Positions 18,850-28,278 of a stretch of 64,000 nucleotides of DNA are shown here, in pieces (the stretch's first letter is position 1; every line of letters starts with the position of its first letter). The notes under the pieces are model-generated. The model was not told the origin of the DNA and searched no databases. It worked only from the letters and a program-made list of their open reading frames with translations. Source of the stretch: Pedobacter sandarakinus (GTDB taxonomy: Bacteria; Bacteroidota; Bacteroidia; Sphingobacteriales; Sphingobacteriaceae); assembly GCF_026240095.1 (NCBI RefSeq), contig NZ_JAPIVG010000001.1:434001-498000 (forward strand), read 5' to 3'. The position numbers were made by a program, and so were the translations under genes.

Positions 18850-19304
18850 AATTTGAAATAAGGGACAGTTGACTACTCTGATATCTTTTTAAGATTAATT
18901 TTGTTATTCAGCATTTGCTGGAAACCATATGTCATTTTTTGCAATTCATCAATTTGTAGAAGTAAAGGTTCAAGAATTTCACTTTTTAACAAGTCGAGCT
19001 TATTTGCAATGATTAATTGAGTTTCCAATTCATAAGATGATCCGTTCGAAATACCTAAAAAATTATTGAATTCTTTAGGTGAGTTCCTTCCTGCACCCTC
19101 TGCGATATTTGAAGATATTGAAACTACTGCCCTTCTAGATTGACTAGTTAATCCATAACGTTCATCAACGGGATATGTTGAAGTCGCTTTATAAACGTCG
19201 ACAGCTAAATCAATAGCTTTATTCAATATTTTTAATTCCCTTAAGTTGTTCATAGATTGTTATTTTTTGACTCGTAGTTAGCGGACACCTGATCTCAAAT
19301 CTCA
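18833..19304. repeat. inverted-repeat-bounded segment carrying the four-helix-bundle gene
   Basis: Left arm TGAGATTTGAGATAGG (18833-18848) and right arm CCTGATCTCAAATCTCA (19288-19304) are inverted copies with one inserted base. They enclose a single gene. The right arm has no matching tandem block. This could be a small inserted element or a chance pairing of common low-complexity repeats. Confidence 0.45.
18873..19253 (-). CDS. four-helix-bundle protein (S23/IVS family)
   Basis: 126-residue helical protein with the family signature: an N-terminal helix, YGLTSQSRRAVVSISSNIAEG, GRNSPKEFNNFL and SSYELETQLIIA. Homologues include proteins encoded in 23S rRNA intervening sequences and the Avd accessory protein of diversity-generating retroelements; the function of free-standing copies is unknown. 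No reverse transcriptase or variable repeat is visible nearby. It sits inside the beta-oxidation operon and is bounded by low-complexity inverted repeats. Confidence 0.88.
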   Translation of the reverse strand: MNNLRELKILNKAIDLAVDVYKATSTYPVDERYGLTSQSRRAVVSISSNIAEGAGRNSPKEFNNFLGISNGSSYELETQLIIANKLDLLKSEILEPLLLQIDELQKMTYGFQQMLNNKINLKKISE

Positions 19305-19321
19305 CATCGCATTTCTTAAAT

Positions 19322-20497
19322 CTATAAAAGCTCAAAAATCCCTGCTGCACCTTGCCCTGTACCTACGCACATGGTAACCATTCCATATTTTTTATTTTGT
19401 CTCTTTAGTTCATTCATCATTTGCACAGAAAGTTTAGCTCCGGTACAACCCAGCGGGTGGCCGAGTGCTATCGCCCCTCCATTTACATTGATAAGATCAG
19501 GGTTTAAATCCAAGGTTCTAATAGTTGCCAAAGATTGCGAAGCGAAGGCCTCGTTCAGCTCAATTAAATCAATCTCATCCTGTTTTAAACCTGCCTGCTT
19601 TAGTGCCTTAGGTATCGCTTCAATTGGTCCAATACCCATAATCCTTGGCGGAACACCGGCCACACCATAGCTCACTAACCTGGCAATAGGTTCCGCATTT
19701 AGTTCCTTCATCTTCTTTTCAGATACCACCAAAACAAAAGCTGCACCGTCTGAAGTTTGCGAAGAATTTCCAGCCGTAACACTACCAACCGCATCAAAAA
19801 CAGGCTTCAATTTTGCCAATTTTTCTAAAGTAGTATCTGCACGTGGCCCCTCATCGGTATCCACTATATAAGATCGTGTTTGCTTTTTTAGGTTATCGTC
19901 GAGGTAATTTTCATTAATTGTAATAGGCAAAACCCCATCTTTTAAATGACCATTTTTGATCGCATGGATAGCTTTCTCATGCGATTTAAGCGAAAACGCA
20001 TCCTGGTCTTCCCGACTCACATTATATTCCTTAGCCACCGCCTCTGCCGTTAAACCCATTCCCCAGTACCAATCCGGGTTATTCTTGGCAACCTCCGCAT
20101 TAGGAACCAACTTCCATCCACCAAAAGGCATCCCACTCATCACTTCCACCCCACCGGCAATAATGCAATCAGCCATCCCAGCCTTAATTTTTGCTACCGC
20201 AGTCGCTATAGTATCTAAACCCGAAGCACAATATCGATTTACCGTAACCCCCGGAACCTTGTCTGTATCTAAACCCATCAACGAAATCATCCGGGCAATA
20301 TTCAAACCCTGCTCTGCCTCCGGAGTAGCGTTACCCACAATCACATCATCTATTTGTTCATTATCTAAATTCGGAACCGATGCAACCAAAGCCCTCACCA
20401 CTTCTGCAGCCAAATCATCAGCCCTTGTAAAACGAAACACGCCGCGTGGTGCTTTGCCCACCGCTGTACGATATCCTGCTATAATATATGCTTCCAT
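19322..20497 (-). CDS. acetyl-CoA acyltransferase (3-ketoacyl-CoA thiolase)
   Basis: 391-residue thiolase for the last step of beta-oxidation. The nucleophilic Cys lies in NRYCASGLDTIA (about residue 88). The C-terminal catalytic motifs are GGAIALGHPLGCTGAK and MCVGTGQGAAGIFE with the second Cys and the catalytic His. Full length for the family. It is on the same strand as the fadN-type gene, though 356 bp of gene-free DNA separate the two, so it may have its own promoter. The four-helix gene and the acyl-CoA dehydrogenase follow. Confidence 0.95.
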   Translation of the reverse strand: MEAYIIAGYRTAVGKAPRGVFRFTRADDLAAEVVRALVASVPNLDNEQIDDVIVGNATPEAEQGLNIARMISLMGLDTDKVPGVTVNRYCASGLDTIATAVAKIKAGMADCIIAGGVEVMSGMPFGGWKLVPNAEVAKNNPDWYWGMGLTAEAVAKEYNVSREDQDAFSLKSHEKAIHAIKNGHLKDGVLPITINENYLDDNLKKQTRSYIVDTDEGPRADTTLEKLAKLKPVFDAVGSVTAGNSSQTSDGAAFVLVVSEKKMKELNAEPIARLVSYGVAGVPPRIMGIGPIEAIPKALKQAGLKQDEIDLIELNEAFASQSLATIRTLDLNPDLINVNGGAIALGHPLGCTGAKLSVQMMNELKRQNKKYGMVTMCVGTGQGAAGIFELL

Positions 20498-20853
20498 TTT
20501 ATTTAGTATTTCTTCTGGCCTTAGCCATTCCTATTATTAATTATTTGAAAACGTAACAGCAGTATTTCATCGGCTACACCAGCCCCGCTATTCGTTTCAA
20601 TCTTTTTTACGTTATTGCAGCACCATCACAACCTTGGTAAAAAGGCAAATTACAGCACCATTATTATCGCATTTGCTTCTAAAAAGTATTTTCACTGCTA
20701 TCGGGTTTAAGGTCTGCGTTTCCTACAAAAAACCTCCTATTCCCATGTAATGGCAATAAAATCATTATTTTAAAACGTTCCATGCCTAGGAAATGCAGTT
20801 TAGTTGGCATTGCAATCACAAGTTGCCTTGCCAAATTTTTCAATTACTGGTTG
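20498..20853. other. gene-free interval between thiolase and fadN-type genes
   Basis: 356 bp with no convincing ORF, strong hairpin or repeat. It is long for an intra-operon gap, so a promoter or an mRNA leader for the thiolase gene is possible, but I see no clear box. Confidence 0.5.
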
Positions 20854-23259
20854 TTAATTTCGCAAAGGTTTCCCTTTGGTAATGATCGATTGAATTCTTT
20901 CCAACGATTTTCTTTCGCCTGCGAGCGATAAAAATGCTTCTCTTTCCAGATCCAATAGATATTGTTCTGTAACTTCCGTTGGGGCCGATAAATCGCCGCC
21001 ACACATTACGTAACCTAATTTTTCAGAAATCTTTTTATCATGCTCGGAAATAAAGTGCCCCGCATACATGCTGTTTGCACCTGCATATACTATTCCCAAG
21101 CCTTGTTTACCGAGTACTTTAATATCGTTACGTTGCACCGGTTTGGTGTAACCGGCCTCCGCAAGTTCTATTGCTTTGGCTTTTGCATCAGCTAATAATC
21201 GGTTGCGATTCATCGAAATAGAGAATTTATCTTTCTGAAGGTAGCCTAACTCATAGGCCTCGTATCCCGAAGTAGAAACTTTTGCCATACCAATCGTTAA
21301 AAAGCGATCTTTCAATGCATTCTGTACAATCTGATCATCTTTAAACTCGTCGGATGCCCGCAAAGCGAACTCCTTCGTTCCCCCTCCGCCAGGTATTACA
21401 CCTACACCAAATTCTACCAAACCCATATAGGTTTCTGCAGAAAGCTGAACATGGTCGGCGTGCAAACTAAACTCGCAACCGCCCCCCAAAGTTAAATTAT
21501 GAGGTGCTACTACTACCGGAATAGAAGAATAGCGAATGCGCATCGAGGTATTTTGAAACATCCTGATTGCCATATTCAATTCTTCCCACTCCTGCTCCAC
21601 GGCCATCATAAAAATCATCCCAACATTGGCACCGGCAGAAAAATTGGCACCATCATTTCCAATTACCAATCCACGGTAATCTTTCTCGGCCATATCAATG
21701 GCCTTGTTTATGCCCGAAATTACATCGCCACCAATGGTGTTCATCTTGGTGTGGAATTCAACATTCAAAATGCCATCCCCTAAATCTATAATAGATACAC
21801 CTGCGTTTTTCCAAAGTGTTTTGTTTTCGCGGATGTTATCCAGGATGATAAATTCATCAGTTCCTGGCAAAGCTTTATAAGCTTTAGATGGAATGTCGTA
21901 ATACTTTTTAACGCCGCCTTCAACCTTGTAAAAAGATGTATTTCCGGCATCAAGCATTTCATGCACCCAAGCCGCAGCTTTATTTCCATATTGCTCCATT
22001 CCTGCAATTGCATCTTTTACACCAACCGCATCCCACAACTCAAACGGGCCTAATTCCCATCCAAAGCCAGCCCTCATGGCATCATCAATGCGGTATAACT
22101 CGTCGGCAATTTCCGGAATCCGATCTGAAACATATTCAAATAATCCAAACGAAGAGTGGCGGAAAAGTTCTCCGGCCTTATCTTTTCCTGTAGCGAAAAT
22201 CTTCATGCGTTCACGAAGGTTTTCTACAGGCTTTGTCATTTCCAAAGTGGTCGACTTAACTTTCTGCTGAGGCTTATATTCTAACGTTTTTAAATCAAGC
22301 GCCAGGATTTCTGTTTTGCCTTCAGCAGTTTTGGTTTTTTTATAAAAACCCTGTTTGGTTTTATCACCCAACCATTTATTTTCTTCCATTTTTTGCACGT
22401 ATGCAGGAAGCTTAAATAATTCGTGTGCTTTATCATCGGGGCAATTGTCGTAAAGCCCCTTTGCAACTTTTATCATTGTATCCAAACCCACTACATCCGA
22501 GGTGCGAAAGGTAGCAGACTTTGGCCTACCCAGTGCCGGGCCTGTGAATTTATCAACTTCCTCAACGGTCAAATCCAATTTATCAACCAAATGAAGCAAA
22601 GCCATGATTGAATAAACACCAACCCTATTGGCAATAAACGCTGGGGTATCTTTACACAAAACCGTGGTTTTGCCTAAAAATTTATCACCATAGTCCATCA
22701 GAAAATCTACAATCTCTGGCTTAGTGTGTGGCGTAGGGATAATTTCCAACAACTTTAAATAACGCGGCGGATTGAAAAAGTGCGTTCCACAGAAATGCGT
22801 TTTAAAATCGTCACTTCTACCCTCGGCCATTAAATGAATCGGAATACCAGAGGTGTTTGAGGTGATTAAAGTTCCTGGCTTGCGGAACTGCTCTACCTGC
22901 TCAAAAACTTTTTTCTTGATATCCAGATTCTCTACAACAACTTCAATCACCCAATCATAGCTGGCAATTTTTGCCATATCATCACCGAAGTTACCGGTGC
23001 TAATTTTATTTACTACTTTTTTACCATAAACCGGAGATGGATTGGTTTTGATTGCCGTTTGCAATGCCGTGTTAACAATTCTATTTTTAACAACCGGTTG
23101 ATCGAGATTTAAACCTTTCGCTTGCTCTTCGGCAGTAAGTTCCTTTGGAGCAATATCTAAAAGCAGAACCTCTACACCAATGTTGGCAAAGTGGCAGGCA
23201 ATACGCGAACCCATAATTCCCGAACCTAGAACAGCAACTTTATTAATGCTTCGTTTCAT
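20854..23259 (-). CDS. 3-hydroxyacyl-CoA dehydrogenase / enoyl-CoA hydratase fusion (FadN type)
   Basis: 801-residue bifunctional beta-oxidation enzyme. The NAD-binding dehydrogenase domain is first (VAVLGSGIMGSRIA at the N terminus; CGTHFFNPPRYLKLLEI in the catalytic region), followed by its C-terminal helical domains. The enoyl-CoA hydratase/crotonase domain comes last, from about residue 500 (GNDGANFSAGANVG, GGGCEFSLHADHV, EFGVGVIPGGGGT). This order is the reverse of E. coli FadB and matches Bacillus FadN. I start it at 23259 (MKRSINKVAVLG); an upstream GTG would add an unlikely leader. It lies just downstream of marR. Confidence 0.93.
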   Translation of the reverse strand: MKRSINKVAVLGSGIMGSRIACHFANIGVEVLLLDIAPKELTAEEQAKGLNLDQPVVKNRIVNTALQTAIKTNPSPVYGKKVVNKISTGNFGDDMAKIASYDWVIEVVVENLDIKKKVFEQVEQFRKPGTLITSNTSGIPIHLMAEGRSDDFKTHFCGTHFFNPPRYLKLLEIIPTPHTKPEIVDFLMDYGDKFLGKTTVLCKDTPAFIANRVGVYSIMALLHLVDKLDLTVEEVDKFTGPALGRPKSATFRTSDVVGLDTMIKVAKGLYDNCPDDKAHELFKLPAYVQKMEENKWLGDKTKQGFYKKTKTAEGKTEILALDLKTLEYKPQQKVKSTTLEMTKPVENLRERMKIFATGKDKAGELFRHSSFGLFEYVSDRIPEIADELYRIDDAMRAGFGWELGPFELWDAVGVKDAIAGMEQYGNKAAAWVHEMLDAGNTSFYKVEGGVKKYYDIPSKAYKALPGTDEFIILDNIRENKTLWKNAGVSIIDLGDGILNVEFHTKMNTIGGDVISGINKAIDMAEKDYRGLVIGNDGANFSAGANVGMIFMMAVEQEWEELNMAIRMFQNTSMRIRYSSIPVVVAPHNLTLGGGCEFSLHADHVQLSAETYMGLVEFGVGVIPGGGGTKEFALRASDEFKDDQIVQNALKDRFLTIGMAKVSTSGYEAYELGYLQKDKFSISMNRNRLLADAKAKAIELAEAGYTKPVQRNDIKVLGKQGLGIVYAGANSMYAGHFISEHDKKISEKLGYVMCGGDLSAPTEVTEQYLLDLEREAFLSLAGERKSLERIQSIITKGKPLRN

Positions 23260-23334
23260 CAGTATTTGTTTAAATGTTTGTGGTGGCAACACCTATTCTT
23301 CCGATAGAGAACAAACAGACCCCACTAAAAAAAA

Positions 23335-23769
23335 TTAATCAACAGTGTAAGCAATGGTTATTTCATTCAATTTTACCAGTAAGCCAATAAATATATCTTT
23401 CTCTTTTTTGGTAAAATGTTCATCTAAATACTCGTTAAATTTCCGAACAACCCCCTTAGCCAATTGTTTCTTTTCCTTTCCAAAGTCAGTAAGAAAAACT
23501 TTAACAGAGCGTTTGTCTCCCGCAGCCGTTTCGCGGAAGATGAGGTTGGCTTCTTCCATATTATTTAGCATACGAGATAAACTGGTAGCCTTTACACCAA
23601 GCAAGCCAGCTAAATTGGAAACAGCGGTGCCTTCTTCATCATTGATATTGATCAGCATGTAACCAATGGCCTGGGTAATTCCAAAACTCGACGCCATTTG
23701 ATTGTACTTGTTAAACATATTTTGCCAGGCAAACTTCACATGGTAATCTAACGTCTGTTGCTGTTTCAT
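23335..23769 (-). CDS. MarR-family transcriptional regulator
   Basis: 144-residue winged-helix regulator. The helix-turn-helix and wing are visible around residues 50-95 (VSNLAGLLGVKATSLSRMLNNMEEA, then a basic wing KRSVKVFLTDFGKE). It heads the beta-oxidation genes and probably controls them, with acyl-CoA or fatty acid as a likely but unproven effector. A perfect 6-bp inverted repeat overlaps its 5' region; see the operator entries. Confidence 0.9.
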   Translation of the reverse strand: MKQQQTLDYHVKFAWQNMFNKYNQMASSFGITQAIGYMLININDEEGTAVSNLAGLLGVKATSLSRMLNNMEEANLIFRETAAGDKRSVKVFLTDFGKEKKQLAKGVVRKFNEYLDEHFTKKEKDIFIGLLVKLNEITIAYTVD

Positions 23770-23780
23770 CTTATAATTTA

Positions 23781-23794
23781 TTATGCTTGCATAA
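23781..23794. promoter_or_regulatory. candidate MarR operator upstream of marR-fadN
   Basis: TTATGCTTGCATAA is an inverted repeat with 6-bp arms and a 2-bp centre, 12 bp before the marR start. A second, imperfect inverted repeat (TTGCATAACAAA / TTTGTTATTGCAA) overlaps it across about 40 bp. The core ATGCAAGCAT (minus strand) recurs upstream of the acyl-CoA ligase gene. Confidence 0.5.
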
Positions 23795-24013
23795 CAAAGC
23801 TAGCGAATGTATTTTGTTATTGCAATAGAAAATTTCAAAAAAATTCAAATAAAAGTTCGCTATTCCTTCCAACCACTTTGGCATAAGTATGCTGGTAAAA
23901 TAAATAGTTAAGCCTTAATTAATTCGCCTTAAACGATAATTAATTGTTCGAACAGATTAGCTAAAGCGGCCTTACAACCTATTTTAATTTGCAAATTATA
24001 AGGTTGCTTAGTG

Positions 24014-25729
24014 CTAGTAACCAATGGCCTTGTCATCCCCCCGCGGATCTGCCCCACCCTGGTAGGTTCCATAGCTGGTTCTGAGAATCGCATCCACTCG
24101 TCCAATAGGTCCGCGGGTTAATATTTTATATCCTTTCGATTGAAGTTTTTTAATTGACAAACTATCGATTGCATCTTTCTCAACATAAACCTCGTCTGGC
24201 AGCCATTGGTGGTGAAACTTCTTAGCAGCTACAGCCTGTTGCATCGACATATTAAAATCGACCACGTTTATAATAGTTTGAAAAACAGATGTGATGATAG
24301 TAGAACCTCCTGGTGTGCCAACAACCATAAACAGCTTACCATCTTTTTCTACAATGGTAGGTGTCATCGAACTGAGCATTCTTTTATTCGGCGCAATAGC
24401 ATTTGCTTCTCCACCAACCAAACCATACATATTCGGGGCACCGGGTTTTACCGAAAAGTCGTCCATTTCATTATTTAATAAGAAACCCGCACCTTTAACA
24501 GCTACCAAAGCACCATAAGAACCATTTAAGGTTGTGGTAATAGACACTGCATTACCGTCGCGATCAACGATGGAAAAATGCGTTGTCTCTTCGTGTTCAG
24601 CGCCCTTTATTTCTCCTGCAAGCACGGCACTACTGGGCGTAGCGGCCGACCAATTAAAGTTAGCCATCCTCTTTTTATTATAGGAAACATCTAACAACTC
24701 ATTCCTTGGAACTTGGTAAAAATCGGGATCACCCAAGTGTGTAGCACGATCAGCATAGACCCGTCTTTCGGCTTCTACAATTAGCTGAACCGTAGAATCT
24801 GCATTGTGCCCCCATTGCTTTAGTGGGTAGGGCGCAACAGATTGTAGGAGCTGCACCAGCGCAATTCCGCCACTAGACGTAGGTGGCATGGTGATAATCT
24901 GGTATCCCCGGTAGTTTCCTGTAACGGGTTTTCGCCAGGTCGCATGATAATTATCCAGGTCGTTTTTGGTAATGAGACCATTTCCGCGTTGCATTTCTTT
25001 CACAATAGAATCTGCCACGGCTCCACTATAAAAGCCAGCTCTACCTTTATCTCTAATTAGCTTTAAGGTATTTGCAAGTTCCTTTTGCATTAAAATATCA
25101 TTCTCTTTCCAGGTACTTTCTAAATTTACGAAGGCAGTTCCGTTGGGATTAAACTCCATAAATTTTCTATGTAGCCCGTTCAATTCACTAGCCTGGCGCT
25201 TAGTAATTTTAAATCCATTTTCGGCAAGATCGATTGCTGGTTGTAATACCTGTTGCCAAGATACCTTGCCATACTTTTGGTGTGCTTGCACCATTCCATC
25301 TACCGATCCGGGAACGCCAGCAGCTAAATGACCGTAAAGGCTTTTATCTACAATAGGGTTACCTGCGGCATCCAGATACATGTCGCGACTCGCAGAGGCG
25401 GCTGCCTTCTCGCGGAAATCAAGTGCATTTATTTCGCCTTTCGCGGAGCGATAAACCATGAAACCGCCACCACCAATATTGCCCGCATTAGGATAAACAA
25501 CTGCTAATGCAAATTGAACTGCAACCGCGGCATCAATGGCATTTCCACCCTTTTTTAAGATCGCTATCCCTACTTCCGACGCCTCAGGATGCGCCGTAAC
25601 CACCATACCATTTTTAAATTCACCGCTATTGTTTTTCCCTAGTTGCCCAGTAACACAGCCTGCAAACAAAACAGTAGTTGCAATAAACAGGAATGACAGT
25701 TTAGCTAACAGGTTTGTAATTTTCGGCAT
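24014..25729 (-). CDS. ggt: gamma-glutamyltransferase
   Basis: 571-residue exported Ntn-hydrolase that cleaves glutathione and other gamma-glutamyl compounds, maturing by self-cleavage. A lipobox (FAGC near residue 25) suggests a lipoprotein. The autoprocessing site is the first Thr of ETTHFSIVD (about T382), which becomes the N-terminal nucleophile of the small subunit. MNNEMDDF-like (LLNNEMDDFS) and GTPGGSTII follow as substrate-binding motifs. Its start overlaps the acyl-CoA ligase gene by 29 bp, so the two are co-transcribed. Confidence 0.94.
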   Translation of the reverse strand: MPKITNLLAKLSFLFIATTVLFAGCVTGQLGKNNSGEFKNGMVVTAHPEASEVGIAILKKGGNAIDAAVAVQFALAVVYPNAGNIGGGGFMVYRSAKGEINALDFREKAAASASRDMYLDAAGNPIVDKSLYGHLAAGVPGSVDGMVQAHQKYGKVSWQQVLQPAIDLAENGFKITKRQASELNGLHRKFMEFNPNGTAFVNLESTWKENDILMQKELANTLKLIRDKGRAGFYSGAVADSIVKEMQRGNGLITKNDLDNYHATWRKPVTGNYRGYQIITMPPTSSGGIALVQLLQSVAPYPLKQWGHNADSTVQLIVEAERRVYADRATHLGDPDFYQVPRNELLDVSYNKKRMANFNWSAATPSSAVLAGEIKGAEHEETTHFSIVDRDGNAVSITTTLNGSYGALVAVKGAGFLLNNEMDDFSVKPGAPNMYGLVGGEANAIAPNKRMLSSMTPTIVEKDGKLFMVVGTPGGSTIITSVFQTIINVVDFNMSMQQAVAAKKFHHQWLPDEVYVEKDAIDSLSIKKLQSKGYKILTRGPIGRVDAILRTSYGTYQGGADPRGDDKAIGY

Positions 25730-27476
25730 CTTTATAGATTTTTTCGATTATTGTATTATTTTTCTCTGTAATAATTTTTCGCTTCAAGCTCAGCTTCGGT
25801 GTAAGTTCACCCCCATTTATACTCCACTCTTTTGGCAAGAGCGCAAACCTTTTCACTTGTTCCCACTTACCAAAACCCACGTTTGCTGCTTCAATCACTT
25901 CGTTAAATTTGGTTAAAACCTGCTCATTTTTAATAACTTCTTCATTAGAAACAAATGTTATTCCCTTACGCTCGGCCCATGTTTTTAATGTTTCAAAATT
26001 TGGAACTATTAAGGCAGACGGGAATTTCCTGTTTTCGCCAAGCACCATAATTTGTTCAATAAAGATAGATTCTTTGTATTTATTCTCTAGTATTTGCGGC
26101 GCAACATACTTTCCACCTGCAGTTTTGAACATTTCTTTCTTACGATCGGTAATTTTTAAAAACCTGCCATCAACCAGTTCTCCAATATCGCCCGTGTGAA
26201 ACCATCCATCTGCATCTATTGCTTCATTGGTTAAATCAGGTCTGTTGTAATAACCTTTCATTACTTGATGGCCCCTTGTTAACACCTCTCCATCTGAAGC
26301 GATTTTAACCTCTACGCCTTTTATCACCTCGCCAACGGTGCCAAACATTGTTCCTCCAAAATGATTAACTGTAATTACCGGAGAAGTCTCAGTTAAACCA
26401 TAGCCTTCAAAAACAGGCATCCCGGCGGCCCAAAAAATACGAGCCAATCGAGGGTTAAGCGCTGCGCCGCCTGATACGATAACAATAATCTCGCCGCCCA
26501 GTGCCTCTTGCCATTTTTTGAAAACAAGCTTTCTGGCTAAGTTAAGCTTAAAATTGTACCATCCGCCTGCGTTTATTGTATACTTTTCTGCAAGTGCAAC
26601 AGACCAAAAGAAAATCCCCTTCTTGATACCGGTTAAAGATTTTCCCTTTTCCATTATCTTATCATAAACTTTTTCTAATAAGCGGGGCACAGTAGAGAAA
26701 GCATTTGGTTTTACATGCTGTATATCAGCCACAATGGTTTCCATACTTTCTGCATAATAAACTGCAGTGTGATTAAATAAATAGAGGTAAATAATCATTC
26801 GCTCGAAGATGTGCGATAAAGGAAGAAAACTGAGCCCCTTATTTACTCCTTCTGGCATCACAACGGCAGAATGAACAAAGTTTGCAACTAAATTATTGTG
26901 CGTAAGCATAACCCCTTTCGGGGTGCCTGTGGTACCTGAAGTGTATATGAGCGTTAAAATATCATCGCCGTTTACTTGTTTCCGATACTCATCTAAATTA
27001 ATGTCTGCAGAATTCGCACCTGCATCCATCAAAATTCGCCAATTGTTTACGCCGTCTATGGCATCGAAACTATATATTTTTATATCAGGATTAACTGCAA
27101 CCGCACATGGGTTTAGCTTTTTATACAGTTCTTCATCGGCAACAAAAATTACAGAAACATCTGCGTCTTTTAAAATGAATTGAATATCGTTTTCTGCTAA
27201 GGTGGGGTACAACGGAATCTGGTAGGCCCCAATTTGGTTTATAGCAAAATCTGCAATGTTCCACTCCGGCCGGTTATGAGACATCACCGCAACGCGACTA
27301 CCTTTGTGTACACCCTGTTTAATTAATCCCTTGCTTAGTTCATCTACTGCACGGCAGAAATCGGCTGTAGAATAATTAATCCATTTTCCATTTACTTTAC
27401 CGCTTATAAATTCTTGTTTAGGTTGCGCTAAACTATAATTCAAAAGATCGAAAACGCGTTTTATTTCTGCAGCCAT
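25701..27476 (-). CDS. long-chain fatty acid-CoA ligase (AMP-forming)
   Basis: 591-residue adenylate-forming enzyme that activates fatty acids to acyl-CoA. Motifs: LIYTSGTTGTPKGVMLTH (P-loop-like), YGLTETSPV, DGWFHTGDIG and the hinge DRKKEMFKTAGGKYVAP with the C-terminal domain after it. The length and the hinge fit long-chain (FadD15/ACSL-like) enzymes. It supplies the substrate of the nearby beta-oxidation operon and shares an operator-like palindrome with it. Confidence 0.93.
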   Translation of the reverse strand: MAAEIKRVFDLLNYSLAQPKQEFISGKVNGKWINYSTADFCRAVDELSKGLIKQGVHKGSRVAVMSHNRPEWNIADFAINQIGAYQIPLYPTLAENDIQFILKDADVSVIFVADEELYKKLNPCAVAVNPDIKIYSFDAIDGVNNWRILMDAGANSADINLDEYRKQVNGDDILTLIYTSGTTGTPKGVMLTHNNLVANFVHSAVVMPEGVNKGLSFLPLSHIFERMIIYLYLFNHTAVYYAESMETIVADIQHVKPNAFSTVPRLLEKVYDKIMEKGKSLTGIKKGIFFWSVALAEKYTINAGGWYNFKLNLARKLVFKKWQEALGGEIIVIVSGGAALNPRLARIFWAAGMPVFEGYGLTETSPVITVNHFGGTMFGTVGEVIKGVEVKIASDGEVLTRGHQVMKGYYNRPDLTNEAIDADGWFHTGDIGELVDGRFLKITDRKKEMFKTAGGKYVAPQILENKYKESIFIEQIMVLGENRKFPSALIVPNFETLKTWAERKGITFVSNEEVIKNEQVLTKFNEVIEAANVGFGKWEQVKRFALLPKEWSINGGELTPKLSLKRKIITEKNNTIIEKIYKDAENYKPVS

Positions 27477-27629
27477 ATCTTTGTAATATTTGGTTAAGTT
27501 AAAAAATCAAACACAAAAAAGAGGTTAATCTTATTGGTTTTTTAGCAAAACATTCCTGAAAAATTAGCATTAGGTTGTATTAGTTACCCTTCAAGAAATT
27601 TGAAATAAACTTAGCAATTACAAAATTAC

Positions 27630-27640
27630 TATGCAAGCAT
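27630..27640. promoter_or_regulatory. second copy of the marR operator core
   Basis: TATGCAAGCAT is identical over 11 bp to the minus-strand sequence of the candidate marR operator at 23781-23794, and its core ATGCAAGCAT is a 4-bp-arm palindrome. It lies in the divergent gap between the acyl-CoA ligase gene and the small outer-membrane gene, about 150 bp from the ligase start. Confidence 0.45.
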
Positions 27641-27739
27641 TGTTTTTTATTGTGATTGATATTTCCTTGAAAAACATAAACGGCATTAAAGTTGTTAGGC
27701 AGATATTACTATAGAAAACATAAATTTTAAAGAAGTATT

Positions 27740-28204
27740 ATGAAAAAGTTATTTACAATTTTAGGCTTTATTGCCTTATTTGCCTTCACAACGGAAACAG
27801 TTAAAGCCCAAAATTATAAAACAGGCTTAGGTTTAGGAATTGATTTTGGTGACGGAGCCACATTAGTAGGGCCTTCCATCAGACATCATTTTAGCTCGAA
27901 AGCAGCAATACAAGGTGATGTTTTGTTTGGTGGAAATTCAACCATTATCCAAGGATTTTTACAGTATAATTCTGCAATCCCTGGCGCTAAAGGTTTAGAT
28001 TGGTATTTAGGTGGCGGACCATCTGTACAATTGTACGATGGTGGATCTAGTTTTTATCTTGTACCAATGGTTGGTTTAGATTACAAATTTAGTGGAGCAC
28101 CATTAGCTTTGGCTTTAGACTGGAGACCACGCCTATACATTGGCGATAATAACAGCGATTTTAACGCCGGACGATTTGGCTTAGGTTTTAGATACACCTT
28201 CTAG
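27740..28204 (+). CDS. small outer-membrane beta-barrel-like protein
   Basis: 154 residues with a clear signal peptide (residues 1-24, ending VKAQ). The mature part alternates polar and hydrophobic residues in short strands rich in Gly and aromatics and ends in FRYTF, a terminal-Phe pattern typical of outer-membrane beta-barrels. No named family is recognised with confidence. It is divergent from the acyl-CoA ligase gene and followed by a strong bidirectional terminator, so it is probably a single-gene unit. Confidence 0.75.
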   Translation: MKKLFTILGFIALFAFTTETVKAQNYKTGLGLGIDFGDGATLVGPSIRHHFSSKAAIQGDVLFGGNSTIIQGFLQYNSAIPGAKGLDWYLGGGPSVQLYDGGSSFYLVPMVGLDYKFSGAPLALALDWRPRLYIGDNNSDFNAGRFGLGFRYTF

Positions 28205-28225
28205 ACAAAATTAAAACGTAAAAAA

Positions 28226-28263
28226 AACACCCGCCAGATTTCATCCTGGCGGGTGTTTTTTTT
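28226..28263. terminator. bidirectional terminator
   Basis: A 12-bp perfect stem (AACACCCGCCAG at 28226-28237 with CTGGCGGGTGTT at 28246-28257) flanked by an A run on the left and a T run on the right. It serves the outer-membrane gene on the plus strand and the M61 peptidase gene on the minus strand. Confidence 0.9.
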
Positions 28264-28278
28264 AAGGCTTGTTTTTGG

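Noticed and set aside
18873..19253. Avd protein of a diversity-generating retroelement
   Set aside because: Same fold family, but no reverse transcriptase, template repeat or variable repeat is visible within the window.
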